This document shows, in pieces, positions 45,908 through 56,367 of a stretch of DNA of 64,000 bases. How positions within the stretch are numbered: the first letter of the stretch is position 1; the number at the start of each line of letters is the position of its first letter. The DNA lies in contig NZ_LMMU01000008.1 of assembly GCF_001422375.1 (NCBI RefSeq), positions 302,978 through 366,977 of the forward strand, given 5' to 3'. Source of the DNA: Methylobacterium sp. Leaf99 (GTDB lineage: Bacteria > Pseudomonadota > Alphaproteobacteria > Rhizobiales > Beijerinckiaceae). Both the position numbers and the translations under genes were made by a program. The notes below the pieces were generated by a model, which was not told the DNA's origin, ran no database searches, and saw only the letters and a program-made list of their open reading frames with translations.

Positions 45908-48601
45908 CTACGCCGCCTCCCGCACCCGCATCCGCATCCGCTCGGTGATCGCCGCCAGGGTCTCGCCAGTCAGGACCTCGACAGCCGCGATGGCGTCGGA
46001 ATCCGGCAGGCCGCCTTGCGTACGAGCCACCTCCTCCATGGCGGCGAGGCGTGCGGCGAGGGCCCGGCCGCCGATGTTCAGGCTCATGGACTTGAGGCTG
46101 TGCGCGGCGCTGGCGAGCGCCGGCGCGTCCTCCGCCGCGCAGGCCGCCGCGATCCCGGCGAGGGCGACGGGGGCGTGCTCTGCGTAGAGGGCGACGATGC
46201 GCTGGGGGAAGCCGCTGCCGGCTGAAAGCGCCATCTCGACGAGGCCGGTGACGACCTCCTCGTCCAGGAGGCTGTCCGACGCCGGCGCGACGGTCTCGGG
46301 CATGACGTCGGAGAATCCCGTTCCCTCGACGTCGAGGAAACCCGACAGCATGGCGGCGAGCGCCGACAGGGTGAAGGGCTTGGTCAGGGTTCCGTCCATG
46401 CCGGCGCCGCGCCACGCTTCAGCGGCCGCGCCGATGACGTGGGCGGTGAGCGCCACGATGGGGACCCGCCGGCCGGACTCCGCCTCTTCGGCCCGGATGG
46501 CGCGGGCGGCGTCGTAGCCGTCGAGGACCGGCATGCTGCCATCCATGAGGACGAGATCGAAGATCGTCGTCCGGCAGGCCTCGACGGCCTCCCGGCCGTC
46601 CGCGACGGTGACGATCGCGGTGATGCCACAGCGGGCCAGGGCCTCGCACGCGACCTCGCGGTTGACGGCGCTGTCGTCGGCGACCAGCACCCGCGCACCG
46701 GGGAACTGTGCCAGGGCCGCGCGCACGGGCGCGGTCCGCCCGGCGGCGGCGAAGGGCGCGCCGCTGGCGAGCGCGCCGAGGGCCCGGTCCCACTCGTCCT
46801 GGACCACGGGCCAGCGCAGAATGTCATCGGCCAAAGCCGCCTCCAGGACCGCGTCGGCGGCCGGATCGCCCATGCGGGCGATGGCGAGCACGCGGCCCGT
46901 GGCCGTGGGACGGCGCCCGAGGGCGACGAGGTCGGCCGCATCGCAGATCCAGTGGGCCGTGGCAGCCTCCGCCGCGTCGGCTAGGACAGGCACGAAGCCC
47001 GCACCGCCGAGACGCGCGCGCAGGCTCTCGGCGGTGGCGGCGCCCGCCGTCGCCACCACGACGAACTCGGACACGTCGTCCGCGCGATGCCCCCCGACGA
47101 TCACCTCGTCCATGGCCTCCAGGGGCAGTTCGGCCCAGAAGGTCGAGCCCTCGCCCATGATGCTGTCCACCCCCATGGTGCCGCCCATGGCCAGCGCCAG
47201 GCGGTGCGCGATGGAGAGGCCGAGGCCGGTGCCGCCGAAGCGCCGGGTGGTGGATTGGTCGGCCTGGGAGAAGGCCGAGAAAATGGTGCCGACTTTTTCC
47301 GCGGGAATGCCGACCCCGGTATCGCGCACGCTGAGGCGCAAATGCGCCGGTCCGGCCCGCTCCAGGCTCACCAGCACGTGGCCTTCGGGCGTGAATTTGA
47401 GGGCGTTGTTGACGAAGTTGGAGAGGATCTGCCCGAGGCGCACGGGGTCGCCGACGATGCGGCGCGGCACGTCGGGGGCGATGAAGGCGGCGAGATCGAG
47501 GTTCGCCTCGCGGGCTTTCTCGGCGAACAGCGAGACCACCGTATCGACGACCTCGGCGGGCTCGACGGGGATGCGCTCGAGGTCGATCTTGCCGGCCTCG
47601 ACCTTTGCGAAATCGAGGATGTCGTTGATGATGGCGAGAAGACTTTGCCCCGAGCGGGCGATGACCTCGGCGTAGCGCTTCTGCCGGTCGGGCAGGTCGG
47701 CGGCGGCCAGCAACTCGGCCATCACCAGCATGCCGTTAAGGGGCGTGCGGATCTCGTGGCTCATGGTGGCGAGGAAGGCGGATTTCGCGCCGTTGGCGGC
47801 TTCCGCCGCTTCTTTGGCCTCGTGCAGATCGGCCGTGCGGTCGGCGACGTCGCTCTCCAGGCGTTCGAGGTGGCGGGTGAGCCGGTCGCCGCGGTCTTGC
47901 ACGGTGGCGAGAAGCGCGTTGAAGGTGCGGGCCAGCACGCCGACCTCGTCGTCGCGCACGATGCGGGCCGCCCGCCCGTAATCCTCGTCCGTCCGGACCC
48001 GCTCCATGGTGGCGGCGAGTTCCGCGATGGGCTGGGTGATGGATCGGTGCAGGCCGTATGAGACGGCGAGCCCGAGGGCCAGGGCCAGGAGCGAGGCGAG
48101 GGCCGACGCCTTCAGGATGGCAAGGAGACGGTCGGCGAGGTCGGTGGTGTCGGCCACCAGCACCAGGGTGCCGACGGTGAGGCCGGCGTGCAGGATCGCG
48201 ACGCGCACCTGCGCCGTGCGGCTGCCGAGGAGCCAGAACGGCGAGCCCCCGGCATCGAGATCGATGTCGCTGTCGAGGCGGATGGCGAGCCCCTGGTCGG
48301 CCAGGGTCGAGCCGTCGGAGCGCTCGATGCCGACATAGACGAGGTCGGGCCGGCGGGCGATGGCGCTGAGCGTCCGGGTCGCCTCCGCAGCGTCGGCCTC
48401 GGCCACGGCCCGCGCGCTCGATGCCGCGAAGACCTGGGCGATGGTCGAGAGGGATTCGCGCTTGGTCTCGGCGTAGCGGTGGACCTCCTGCCACAGGTTG
48501 AAGGCGGCCGCCGCCAGGAGGGCGAGGGCGACGGAGGCCAACACCGCGAGCGCCAGCCGTCCGGCGAGGGAGCGGAAGACGGGCAGGCGGTGGGCGGTCA
48601 C
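45908..48601 (-). CDS. Hybrid sensor histidine kinase with receiver and Hpt domains
   Basis: The 897-residue protein has two membrane segments (about 15-35 and 163-183) around a periplasmic sensor, then HAMP, a HisKA domain with the phospho-accepting H282 (FLATMSHEIRTPLNG), a HATPase domain (NFVNNALKFTPEG and DTGVGIP), a degenerate spacer, a receiver domain with the aspartate in VLMDGSMP and a C-terminal Hpt domain with AHSLKSMS. It could therefore run a complete phosphorelay. Its GTG start overlaps the TadG-like stop by four bases, which ties it to that gene. Confidence 0.93.
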   Translation of the reverse strand: MTAHRLPVFRSLAGRLALAVLASVALALLAAAAFNLWQEVHRYAETKRESLSTIAQVFAASSARAVAEADAAEATRTLSAIARRPDLVYVGIERSDGSTLADQGLAIRLDSDIDLDAGGSPFWLLGSRTAQVRVAILHAGLTVGTLVLVADTTDLADRLLAILKASALASLLALALGLAVSYGLHRSITQPIAELAATMERVRTDEDYGRAARIVRDDEVGVLARTFNALLATVQDRGDRLTRHLERLESDVADRTADLHEAKEAAEAANGAKSAFLATMSHEIRTPLNGMLVMAELLAAADLPDRQKRYAEVIARSGQSLLAIINDILDFAKVEAGKIDLERIPVEPAEVVDTVVSLFAEKAREANLDLAAFIAPDVPRRIVGDPVRLGQILSNFVNNALKFTPEGHVLVSLERAGPAHLRLSVRDTGVGIPAEKVGTIFSAFSQADQSTTRRFGGTGLGLSIAHRLALAMGGTMGVDSIMGEGSTFWAELPLEAMDEVIVGGHRADDVSEFVVVATAGAATAESLRARLGGAGFVPVLADAAEAATAHWICDAADLVALGRRPTATGRVLAIARMGDPAADAVLEAALADDILRWPVVQDEWDRALGALASGAPFAAAGRTAPVRAALAQFPGARVLVADDSAVNREVACEALARCGITAIVTVADGREAVEACRTTIFDLVLMDGSMPVLDGYDAARAIRAEEAESGRRVPIVALTAHVIGAAAEAWRGAGMDGTLTKPFTLSALAAMLSGFLDVEGTGFSDVMPETVAPASDSLLDEEVVTGLVEMALSAGSGFPQRIVALYAEHAPVALAGIAAACAAEDAPALASAAHSLKSMSLNIGGRALAARLAAMEEVARTQGGLPDSDAIAAVEVLTGETLAAITERMRMRVREAA

Positions 48602-49959
48602 TGCGAGAGTTCCGTGTCGGCCGAACTCGGACCCACACCTCTGGGCACCGGCACGTCGGTGGCGCCGTAGCGGGCGTTGAGGATCAGGTTGGGGCCATCA
48701 TAGAGGTTGATGAGCCGGGCGATGATCACCGTGTAGGCCGACTGGTCGGCGACGGGCTTCTTCGAATCGATGATGAGCCGGCCGGACGGCAGATAGATGG
48801 TGCCGAGCAGCGTCCGCGCCTCGTCGCTGATGATGCGGTACTCGCGCAACGGCAGCGGGCCGCCGGGCGGGGGCTTGGATTTCCCCTTGCCGCCGAGCGG
48901 CAGCGGCAAAGGAATTGGGATGGTCAGGGTGCGCTCCTCGAAGAACAGCAGGCCGCGCATGACCCCGTCCTTGGGAGCGGTGAGGCTGATGACGCTCTTT
49001 TCGTCGAACAGCAAACCGGTCCGCAGGCCCATGAAGTAGAAGCCAACATTGACCCCCTCCAGCGAACTCTTCTTGTCCACGACGAGGGGGCCGTCTTTCA
49101 TGATGTACACGCCGGGCCGGAGCGTCACCTGCGCGCCCTTGGTGATGTGCAGGCCGCCGCAATAGGTGCCGGGGCTGAGCGTCGCCGTGGTGGTGATGAC
49201 GTTCTTGCCGTAGGCCGGATCGTCGAGGGAGCCGATGAGCATCATCGGGTTGAGGAGATTCGCAATGTTGAGGCACGAGGCGGATTGCGGCGCCTCACGG
49301 TCGGCCAGGGGGTCGCGGATCATCGGGCAACCCGTGGCCGGCGTGGGCAGGAAGTTGGCTTTGCCGAAGTAGCCGCCGGCCGAGCAGGTCGAGAGGGCCT
49401 GGGCGACGGCCGCATTCTCACCCTGGATGCCCGCCGGATGGAGGGAGTTCGAGTAGAGCGAGCAGTCCGTGGCGGTGATCCGGGCGGCACTCTCGAGGTG
49501 GAACGCACCCATGGATAGGGGGTCGAGGGCGAGCAGGCACAGGCGCGTGGTGCCGGCGAGCTTGGCCGTCGACTGGACGCTGACCTCGAGGGTCGGAAGG
49601 TTCAGGAGCCGGCCCAGGGTCAGGACGATGGTTTCCGACAGGGTCACGCGCACGCTCGAATGGTTGCCCAGAACTTCGGCCGTCGCCGCGACGGGTCGCT
49701 GGCTTCCGGCCTGGGCCCGGGCCATGGCGATGGCGGTGCGGACCGCGCTCGCATCGTCGGCATTGGCGAGCTTGAACTGGTTGACGCCGGCGATGCTGCC
49801 GCTGTCGGCCGCGCGCTGAAGCTCGGCCCGGCGCTTGATCAGGGACGCATACTCCACGGCAGCAGCGCTCATCCCGGTGACGACGGGAAGCAGCAGCGCG
49901 AAGATCAAAACAATGCCGCCGCGTGTGTCCTTGGCGAAAGCGGCGAACGACCGATGCAT
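48598..49959 (-). CDS. TadG-like pilus-assembly protein
   Basis: A 453-residue protein with an N-terminal segment typical of Tad pseudopilins (RGGIVLIFALLLPVVTGMSA, then AVEYASLIKRRAELQRAADS). The rest has a parallel-beta, right-handed repeat character with many glycines and a DNAKG-like lead. TadG-like proteins sit in the inner membrane and take part in Flp pilus assembly or act as surface adhesins. A histidine kinase follows in a coupled arrangement, so the kinase may sense or control this protein. No tadA, tadB, tadC or flp gene is nearby. Confidence 0.78.
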   Translation of the reverse strand: MHRSFAAFAKDTRGGIVLIFALLLPVVTGMSAAAVEYASLIKRRAELQRAADSGSIAGVNQFKLANADDASAVRTAIAMARAQAGSQRPVAATAEVLGNHSSVRVTLSETIVLTLGRLLNLPTLEVSVQSTAKLAGTTRLCLLALDPLSMGAFHLESAARITATDCSLYSNSLHPAGIQGENAAVAQALSTCSAGGYFGKANFLPTPATGCPMIRDPLADREAPQSASCLNIANLLNPMMLIGSLDDPAYGKNVITTTATLSPGTYCGGLHITKGAQVTLRPGVYIMKDGPLVVDKKSSLEGVNVGFYFMGLRTGLLFDEKSVISLTAPKDGVMRGLLFFEERTLTIPIPLPLPLGGKGKSKPPPGGPLPLREYRIISDEARTLLGTIYLPSGRLIIDSKKPVADQSAYTVIIARLINLYDGPNLILNARYGATDVPVPRGVGPSSADTELSQ

Positions 49960-50017
49960 CTCTCAGCTCCTGCGCCAGGGATGACGCGGATGCGTTGAGA
50001 TTGGCTGAATATCAATT

Positions 50018-50044
50018 GGTTGTAGGATTTTTGATCCTGCAACC
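50018..50044. promoter_or_regulatory. 11-bp dyad between divergent Tad genes
   Basis: GGTTGTAGGAT and ATCCTGCAACC flank a TTTTG loop, with one G-T mismatch. The site sits in a clearly AT-richer gap of 240 bases between the TadG-like gene (minus) and the first TadE-like gene (plus). Position and symmetry suit an operator for both directions. A TTATAAAG at 50092-50099 may be part of a promoter. Confidence 0.45.
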
Positions 50045-50200
50045 CAGGAATGGTCGCTTCTTACTGGTAACTACGGTTCAAATAACGTTTTTGTTATAAA
50101 GACGAGGCTTGGCTGCAGAATGGACGGCCAATTAACTCTTGTTGCGCCATAGACGCGCGAGTGCGTCGTCGTTGCGCCGCACGCAGGTTTCGCAAACGCC

Positions 50201-50824
50201 GTGCTCCCGCCAGACGCTCATCATCGATCACGGGTGCGTAATCGCTACGGTTCGCCGATCCCGGCGCACCCTTTTCGGCGCACGGTTCGAGCGTTCTTTG
50301 CCCGGACGCGACGGGATGCGGATGGAGCGGCGGCGGTCGAGTTCGCCCTGGTGATGGTTCCGCTCTTCGTGGTCGTTCTCTTCGTCATCGAGAACGCCCT
50401 CGTCCATTGGATCACCGCATCCCTCGACAACGGCCTCGATGCGTCCATGCGCCAGTTTTACGTCCGCGCCGGTGGGCCGGGGGCCGAGCAGATCGACGGT
50501 GTTCGCGCGGAACTGTGCCGGCAGGTCGCGCCCCTCGTGAAATGCGAGGCCTTGAAGGTCGATGTCACGGCCTATGCGAACTTCGCCAGCGTCGATCGCG
50601 CCAGTCCCGTCGATCCCATGACGGGGGATTGGCGGCCGGGCTTCGGAGGCCAGCACGGCTGCCTCGCCAAGGGCAGCGTCGTCGTGGTCCAGGCGGCGCT
50701 GGCCCAGCACACGTTTCAGGCATTCGGGATCGCCCCGGGACAATTCAGGAACGGCAGCCGTCTGATCAACGCGGCCGCAGTGATCCAGCTGGAAGGAAAC
50801 TCGCCGGCCGTGGCGGGATGCTGA
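50201..50824 (+). CDS. TadE-like pseudopilin
   Basis: The frame opens at a GTG at 50201 (207 residues); the real start could be a later GTG, since the first 30 residues are ahead of the recognisable region. The RTRRDADGAAAVEFALVMVP segment is the TadE prepilin-type helix with the conserved glutamate. A periplasmic domain with three cysteine-bearing sites (ELCRQVAPLVKCEALK and HGCLA) follows. It would be processed by a TadV-type peptidase and help Flp pilus assembly. The next gene overlaps it by seven bases. Confidence 0.75.
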   Translation: MLPPDAHHRSRVRNRYGSPIPAHPFRRTVRAFFARTRRDADGAAAVEFALVMVPLFVVVLFVIENALVHWITASLDNGLDASMRQFYVRAGGPGAEQIDGVRAELCRQVAPLVKCEALKVDVTAYANFASVDRASPVDPMTGDWRPGFGGQHGCLAKGSVVVVQAALAQHTFQAFGIAPGQFRNGSRLINAAAVIQLEGNSPAVAGC

Positions 50825-51432
50825 GCGCGGTGCTGCGGAGGGAGGTCCGGCGCTTCGCCCGGGAGCGGGACGGGGTGGCCCTCGTCGAGTTCGCACTCCT
50901 GGTCCCGGTCCTGCTCCTGTTCTACTGCGGCACCGTCGAACTGACCAACGTCCTGCGCCATGCCCGCAAGCTCGACATCCTGTCCCGCACCATCGGCGAA
51001 AGCCTCTCTCAGCGCACCCAGCCGACTTCGGCGGAGATCGAGGACATCTTCAAGGCCGCCGCCATCGTCATGGCGCCTTACGACGGCGCCGAACTGCGCA
51101 TGAGCGTCAGCGCGGTGGGCGTCGGTGTCGTCCCGCAGTTCGGGCCGTTACAGATCTGTTCGAGCGCAGCGACCCCCGGGGCGCCGCTCCGGGTCCCCGG
51201 CACTCCGGCGCCGGTGGTCGAGGCCGAAGCCGTGCAGCCCGCCGGGAGCCGGCTCCTCCTCGTCGAGATCACCGCCACCTACCGGCCCGTTTCGGGGCCC
51301 GTCGTGTTCCGGGATGCCGTGCAGGGCGTGGTGCTGGAGCGCAGGACCCTGTGGCCCGTGCGCTACGGTCGGCGCTACGCGAGCCAGAGCCCCGAGATCG
51401 TCCTGCCCAACGGACTGCCCTGTCCGGCCTGA
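50818..51432 (+). CDS. TadE-like pseudopilin
   Basis: The 204-residue protein starts at an ATG inside the last codons of the previous gene (ATGCTGA), so the two are coupled. The prepilin-type helix RERDGVALVEFALLVPVLLLF has the conserved glutamate at the expected place. The remaining 160 residues form a periplasmic domain without further recognised motifs. It ends a two-gene unit that is divergent from the TadG-like gene. Confidence 0.82.
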   Translation: MLSAVLRREVRRFARERDGVALVEFALLVPVLLLFYCGTVELTNVLRHARKLDILSRTIGESLSQRTQPTSAEIEDIFKAAAIVMAPYDGAELRMSVSAVGVGVVPQFGPLQICSSAATPGAPLRVPGTPAPVVEAEAVQPAGSRLLLVEITATYRPVSGPVVFRDAVQGVVLERRTLWPVRYGRRYASQSPEIVLPNGLPCPA

Positions 51433-51767
51433 ACGATCGATCGGACAGAGTAGGTCTCAGAAACGTGGCGGGTCTTCGAAACCGACAGGTTTGCGGACAT
51501 CGCGGTCGGGCTCGAGGCCGGCGAACGAATTCCTTCACCCTGTGGCGCGGGACGGGATGTCACGGCGCCGCGAATAGTCCAGGAACGCCGCATGTCCCGT
51601 GCCACTCCCGGACACGGCCGGATTTCTGTTCCGGCACTGCGGTATGGCGGGAGTCTCGCGAGGGACGCTCAGGGACGCCTGGCAGGGACACCTGGCAGGG
51701 ACACCTTACCCGGCGCGCCACCCGCCGGCGGGCACAGGACGTGGATCAGGGATCGCAAGGCCGCTCG
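51433..51767. other. Intergenic region with a short tandem repeat
   Basis: About 335 bases between the TadE-like gene and the HD-GYP regulator. At 51678-51706 the 13-base unit CCTGGCAGGGACA occurs twice in tandem with a partial third copy. The frame ahead of the regulator is open but does not look coding. No other signal is visible. Confidence 0.5.
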
Positions 51768-52790
51768 ATGTTCGTGCTCGTTCTCGATGACGCCCCGCTG
51801 AACAACATGCTGATGGCCGAGGCCATCCGCACCATCCCGGACTGCACCGTGCGCGACTTCACGCGCCCGGCCGACGCCCTCGCCTTCGTCGAGGCGAATT
51901 CCGACGCCATCGGGGTGGCGATCTCGGATTACGACATGCCGGGCATGAACGGCGTCGCGTTCATCCGCGCCGCCCGCGCCGTGCCGGGTTTCGCGCACGT
52001 CCCCGTGGTGATGGTCACGAGCCTCGACCAGCGCAGCCTGCGCCGGGAGGCCCTGGAGGCCGGCGCCACGGATTTCCTCGCCAAGCCGTTCGACCCCATC
52101 GAGATCCGGGCGCGGGTGTCGAACCTGCTCGCCCTCAACCGCGCCCGCATCGACCAGCGCGAGCGCGCGGCTTGGCTCGACCGCGAGGTCAGGGCGGCCA
52201 CTGCCCTCATCGCCGCCCGCGAACGCGAGATCGTCCTGATGCTGATGAAGGCCGCCGAGCATCGCGACAACGAGACCGGCAACCATGTGGCGCGGGTGGC
52301 GGGCCTCGTCGCCCTCATCGCCCGGGGCCTCGATCTGTCCGACGCGGAGGTCGAACAGCTCAGCCTCGCCTCGACCATGCACGATGTCGGCAAGATCAGC
52401 GTGCCGGATACGATCCTGCTGAAGCCCGGCCCCCTGACGCAGGACGAGCGCCGCGAGATGGAGCGCCACGCCGAGCGTGGCCGGCGCATCCTCGAGGGCT
52501 CGTCGTCGCTTCTCATGCAGCGCGCCGCCGAGATCGCCGCCACGCACCACGAGCGCTGGGACGGCAGCGGCTACCCGGCGGGACTCGCCGGCGAGGCGAT
52601 CCCCCTGTCCGGCCGCATCGTCGCCGTGGCCGACGTGTTCGACGCGCTCACCTCTGACCGGCCCTACAAGAAGGCCTGGAGCGAGGCCGAGGCCCTCAAC
52701 CATATCCGGGCGAATGCCGGCTCGCATTTCGACCCCGCCTGCGTGGCGGCCTTCGTGCGGATGCTGCCGAAGGACGAGACGCCCGCCTGA
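51768..52790 (+). CDS. Response regulator with HD-GYP phosphodiesterase domain
   Basis: The 340-residue protein has an N-terminal receiver domain (residues 1-125; phosphorylation aspartate in [12 protein letters not shown], lysine in LAKPFD) and a C-terminal HD-GYP domain. The latter shows [10 protein letters not shown] and [11 protein letters not shown], the complete metal-binding and GYP signatures, so it should break down cyclic di-GMP. It opposes the two GGDEF enzymes in this window. No cognate kinase is adjacent in the same direction, but the hybrid kinase at 45908 is a possible partner. Confidence 0.95.
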   Translation: MFVLVLDDAPLNNMLMAEAIRTIPDCTVRDFTRPADALAFVEANSDAIGVAISDYDMPGMNGVAFIRAARAVPGFAHVPVVMVTSLDQRSLRREALEAGATDFLAKPFDPIEIRARVSNLLALNRARIDQRERAAWLDREVRAATALIAAREREIVLMLMKAAEHRDNETGNHVARVAGLVALIARGLDLSDAEVEQLSLASTMHDVGKISVPDTILLKPGPLTQDERREMERHAERGRRILEGSSSLLMQRAAEIAATHHERWDGSGYPAGLAGEAIPLSGRIVAVADVFDALTSDRPYKKAWSEAEALNHIRANAGSHFDPACVAAFVRMLPKDETPA

Positions 52791-52864
52791 TCCCCGCCGG
52801 TTGGCGCCGGACCGCCCGAGGACCTATCTCCCGCCGGACACGACCGACAGGACGGGAGACAGCC

Positions 52865-53452
52865 TTGGCATACGGGACGAGTTCGGGACACGAGACCGGC
52901 GGACCGCCGCAGATGCACGCGACGACGATCCTGATGGTACGCAAGGGCGGGCGCGTCGTCATCGGCGGCGACGGGCAGGTCAGCCTCGGCCAGACCATCG
53001 TCAAGGGCAACGCCCGCAAGGTGCGGCGCCTTGCGAAGGGCGCGGTGATCGGCGGCTTCGCCGGGGCTACGGCGGACGCCTTCACCCTGTTCGAGCGGTT
53101 GGAAGCCAAGCTCGAACAGTACCCGGGCCAGCTCACCCGCGCCTGCGTCGAGCTGACCAAGGATTGGCGGACCGACCGCTATCTCCGCCGTCTGGAGGCG
53201 ATGATGCTGGTGGCCGACCGGGAGGTCAGCCTGCTGCTGTCGGGGGCCGGCGATGTGCTGGAGCCGGAACACGGCGTGATGGCGATTGGTTCGGGCGGTA
53301 ACTACGCCCTGGCCGCCGCCCGCGCCCTCGAAGATGGTCCCCACGACGCGGAAGCCATCGTCCGGCGGGCCATGGCAATCGCGGCCGAAATCTGTGTCTA
53401 CACCAACGGCAGCCTCGTCATCGAAGCCCTGGACACTGCAGAGGTTGGATGA
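52865..53452 (+). CDS. hslV: ATP-dependent protease subunit HslV
   Basis: The 195-residue frame from a TTG at 52865 has a GGGAGA ribosome site. The mature peptidase begins at the threonine pair T20-T21 (MHATTIL), after removal of the leader; an ATG at 52913 would give a short leader. [22 protein letters not shown] and [17 protein letters not shown] [15 protein letters not shown] are family segments. HslV forms a double-hexamer peptidase under the HslU unfoldase. Its partner gene hslU does not follow directly but lies 2.9 kb downstream. Confidence 0.95.
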   Translation: MAYGTSSGHETGGPPQMHATTILMVRKGGRVVIGGDGQVSLGQTIVKGNARKVRRLAKGAVIGGFAGATADAFTLFERLEAKLEQYPGQLTRACVELTKDWRTDRYLRRLEAMMLVADREVSLLLSGAGDVLEPEHGVMAIGSGGNYALAAARALEDGPHDAEAIVRRAMAIAAEICVYTNGSLVIEALDTAEVG

Positions 53453-53531
53453 TCATCGGCCGTTGATTAACGATCCTTTGCAGGATTGCCCCTAAGACAA
53501 GGCGAAAAGGTGCCTGGGGGAATCGATCATC

Positions 53532-55202
53532 ATGCGGATCAGGGCGAAAATTCTGGCCTTCGTCATCGCCTGCAGCGCGATGACGCTTCTCGTGGCGGGG
53601 GTTGGGGTCTTCACCCTGCGAGCGTTCGACGTGGCCATCGAGCAGGGGCGCCTCGCAACCCAGCGCGCCCTCGATGCCGCCCGGCTCAACCGCCACGTCA
53701 CCACCATCGCCCTCGAGTCCCGCGGCATCTACGCCGCCAAGGACACCGCCGATGCCGTGAAGTACGCGGCACGTCTGCGCCAGAACCTGGCGGACATGAA
53801 TGCGGTTTTGGCGGCCTGGCCGGCCCGGATCACGCCGGCCGAGGAGGCTTTGTTCGCCAAGGTCGCCGAGGGTGCGGCCGTCTTTACGCCCCTCCGGCTC
53901 GAGACCGCGCGTCTCGGCACCGAGGTCTCGCCGAAGGCCGCCGCCGAACAGGGCTTCACCGAAGCGAACCGAGCCAACCGACAGGCCTACCAGGATAGTA
54001 TCGATGTCCTGGTGGCCGACGGCCTGTCCCGCCTCACCGCCATCGAGCGCGCCACCGACGACCTTTATGATCAGCGGATCGTGCTTCTCGTCGCCCTCGC
54101 GATCGGAGGCCCTCTCGCCTGCCTGCTCATCGGTGCCGTCATCGGCAACAGCCAGATCGCCCGTCCCCTCGTGGGCGTCGCGACGGCCATCCGGGATTTG
54201 TCCGAGGGCAACCATCATCTTCCCGCCATGGCGGCGCGCCGTGACGAGATCGGCGACATCCAGCGCAGCATGCAGGTCTTCGCGGCCGCCATGCGGGAAG
54301 CCGAGGCCCTGCGGACCGATCAGGATCGGGCGGCCTCCGATGCCAGCACCCGGCGCCGGACGGAGCGGGTCGACCTCGCCGACCGGTTCCAGGGCAGCGT
54401 CGGCGGCCTCGTTGGGACCCTGTCGGGGGCGGCCTCCGCCATGGAGGACACCGCCCGCACCATGGCGCGCAGCGCCGAGCGCGCCGATGCCCAGTCGAAC
54501 GCCGTGATGGCGGCGGCCAATACCACCGCCCTCAACGTCCAGGCTGTTGCGGCCGCCACCGAGGAGCTCGCCGCCACCGCCGACGCCATCGGCCAGCAAG
54601 TCGCCCAGACCTCCTCGGCCGCCGCCGGCGCCGTCGAGAGCGCCCGGCGCACCCATGCGCGGGTCGAGATCCTCGCCACCAGCGCCGCCCGCATCGGCGA
54701 CGTTGTCGCCCTCATCTCCAACATCGCCGGCCAGACCAACCTCCTGGCGCTCAACGCGACCATCGAGGCGGCCCGGGCCGGCGAGGCCGGACGCGGATTC
54801 GCCGTAGTGGCGGCGGAAGTGAAGGAACTCGCGTCCCAGACCGCCCAGGCGACGCAGGAGATCACCAGCCAGATCGCCACGATCCAGGCGGCGACCCGGG
54901 AGACCGTGGAGGGCATCACCGAGATCGGCACCACCATCGGCGGGGTGCACAGCATTGCCGAGGGGGTCGCCGCCGCCGTGCAGGAGCAGCGGATCGCCAC
55001 CCAGGCCATCGCCCGCAGCATTTCCGACGCCGCCCTCGGCACCCAGGACGTGACCCAGACCATGGCGCAGGTGCGTGAATCGGCAGCCGAGGTCGGCATC
55101 GGCGCCGCGCGGGTCCTCGACGCCGCGGCCGAACTCTCGCGCCGGACCACCACGCTGGACGACGAGGTCACCGGCTTCGTCGGCACCATCCGGGCGGCTT
55201 GA
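53532..55202 (+). CDS. Methyl-accepting chemotaxis protein
   Basis: A 556-residue receptor with helices near residues 9-29 and 181-203, a short helical periplasmic domain between them, HAMP, and a signalling domain from about residue 300. The hairpin tip [20 protein letters not shown] and the adjacent [18 protein letters not shown] are intact, so it should couple to CheA and CheW. It lacks a C-terminal CheR-docking pentapeptide. It sits between hslV (79 bases upstream) and a membrane-protein gene, an unexpected position. Confidence 0.95.
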   Translation: MRIRAKILAFVIACSAMTLLVAGVGVFTLRAFDVAIEQGRLATQRALDAARLNRHVTTIALESRGIYAAKDTADAVKYAARLRQNLADMNAVLAAWPARITPAEEALFAKVAEGAAVFTPLRLETARLGTEVSPKAAAEQGFTEANRANRQAYQDSIDVLVADGLSRLTAIERATDDLYDQRIVLLVALAIGGPLACLLIGAVIGNSQIARPLVGVATAIRDLSEGNHHLPAMAARRDEIGDIQRSMQVFAAAMREAEALRTDQDRAASDASTRRRTERVDLADRFQGSVGGLVGTLSGAASAMEDTARTMARSAERADAQSNAVMAAANTTALNVQAVAAATEELAATADAIGQQVAQTSSAAAGAVESARRTHARVEILATSAARIGDVVALISNIAGQTNLLALNATIEAARAGEAGRGFAVVAAEVKELASQTAQATQEITSQIATIQAATRETVEGITEIGTTIGGVHSIAEGVAAAVQEQRIATQAIARSISDAALGTQDVTQTMAQVRESAAEVGIGAARVLDAAAELSRRTTTLDDEVTGFVGTIRAA

Positions 55203-55251
55203 ACCCGCTGCCACCCTGGTAAGGCGGGGCGCGCGCGCTTAAGTCGGCAGC

Positions 55252-56367
55252 GTGCAACACACCCCGCTCGCCCCAACCGTCGCCCCCACGGGCGACGGTC
55301 CATCCGCCGGCCACGCGGCGCTCCTGCGGAGTGCCGTGGCGCGCGGCATCATCACGGACGATCAGGCTCTGGCCCTCGACCGCTTGGCGCGGGAGGACGG
55401 CAGCGTCCCGGACGAGCCGCGCGACGACGAGCGCCTGCGCTTCATCACCGGATTCGCCGACATCTTCGTCACCATCGGTCTCGTGCTGTTCCTCGGGGCC
55501 GCCACGTATTTCGGCCTCGACCACCTCGGCATCGCGGCCGGCCACGCGGTCGTGGCCGTCCTCGCCTGGGGGCTCGCCGAGTTCTTCACGCGGGCGCGGC
55601 GCATGGCGCTGCCGAGCATCGTCCTGCTGCTGGCCTTCGCCCATGCGGGCTTCTCCGCCCTGGCGGCGATCCTGCTCGGCCCCACGCGTCACGGCAGCGC
55701 GACCGTGTTCGACACCCTCGACGTTTCGCCCGGCGCCGCGCTTCCGATGGCTGGCGCCGCCCTCGGCACCGTCCTCCTCGTCGCCGCTCATTACCGGCGC
55801 TTCGCCGTGCCCATCACCGTCGCGGCGGGGGCGGCGTCCACCGCCGGCCTCGCCCTCGCGCTGATCCTGGCCGTGGCCCCCGGCTTTGCCGAGCGGTTCC
55901 TCGCCGGGCTCCTTTTCCTAGCCGGCCTCGCGGTCTTCGCGTTGGCCATGCGCTTCGACCTCGCCGACCCGAAGCGGCTGACGCGGCGGACGGACATCGC
56001 CTTCTGGCTCCATCTCCTCGCCGCACCCCTGATGGTGCACCCGATCCTCAGCACCCTGTCGGCCAGCGGCGACGGCGAGCGCGGGGCGATGCTCGCGGTG
56101 CTGGCCATCGTCCTGGTGCTGGCCTTCGTCGCCCTCGCCATCGACCGGCGGGCGCTCCTCGTGTCCGGCCTCGTCTATGCCGGCATCGCCTTCGGTGCCC
56201 TGATCCGCGATGCGGGCTTCACCGGTGCCACGGTGCCGGCGAGCCTCCTGGCGCTGGGCACGTTCATCCTCGCCCTCAGCGCCGGCTGGCATCCCCTGCG
56301 CGGCCGCGTGTTGCGCACCCTCCCCCGCCCCTGGGCAGCCCGGCTGCCACACCCGATCGGAGCGTGA
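55252..56367 (+). CDS. Multi-pass membrane protein in the hsl locus
   Basis: The 371-residue protein starts at a GTG at 55252. The first 65 residues are soluble ([20 protein letters not shown] has the helix pattern of DUF2157-type starts), then about eleven hydrophobic helices follow. I recall similar proteins only as uncharacterised predicted membrane proteins. Its stop overlaps the hslU start by one base (TGATG), so it is translated together with hslU. Function unknown. Confidence 0.8.
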   Translation: MQHTPLAPTVAPTGDGPSAGHAALLRSAVARGIITDDQALALDRLAREDGSVPDEPRDDERLRFITGFADIFVTIGLVLFLGAATYFGLDHLGIAAGHAVVAVLAWGLAEFFTRARRMALPSIVLLLAFAHAGFSALAAILLGPTRHGSATVFDTLDVSPGAALPMAGAALGTVLLVAAHYRRFAVPITVAAGAASTAGLALALILAVAPGFAERFLAGLLFLAGLAVFALAMRFDLADPKRLTRRTDIAFWLHLLAAPLMVHPILSTLSASGDGERGAMLAVLAIVLVLAFVALAIDRRALLVSGLVYAGIAFGALIRDAGFTGATVPASLLALGTFILALSAGWHPLRGRVLRTLPRPWAARLPHPIGA

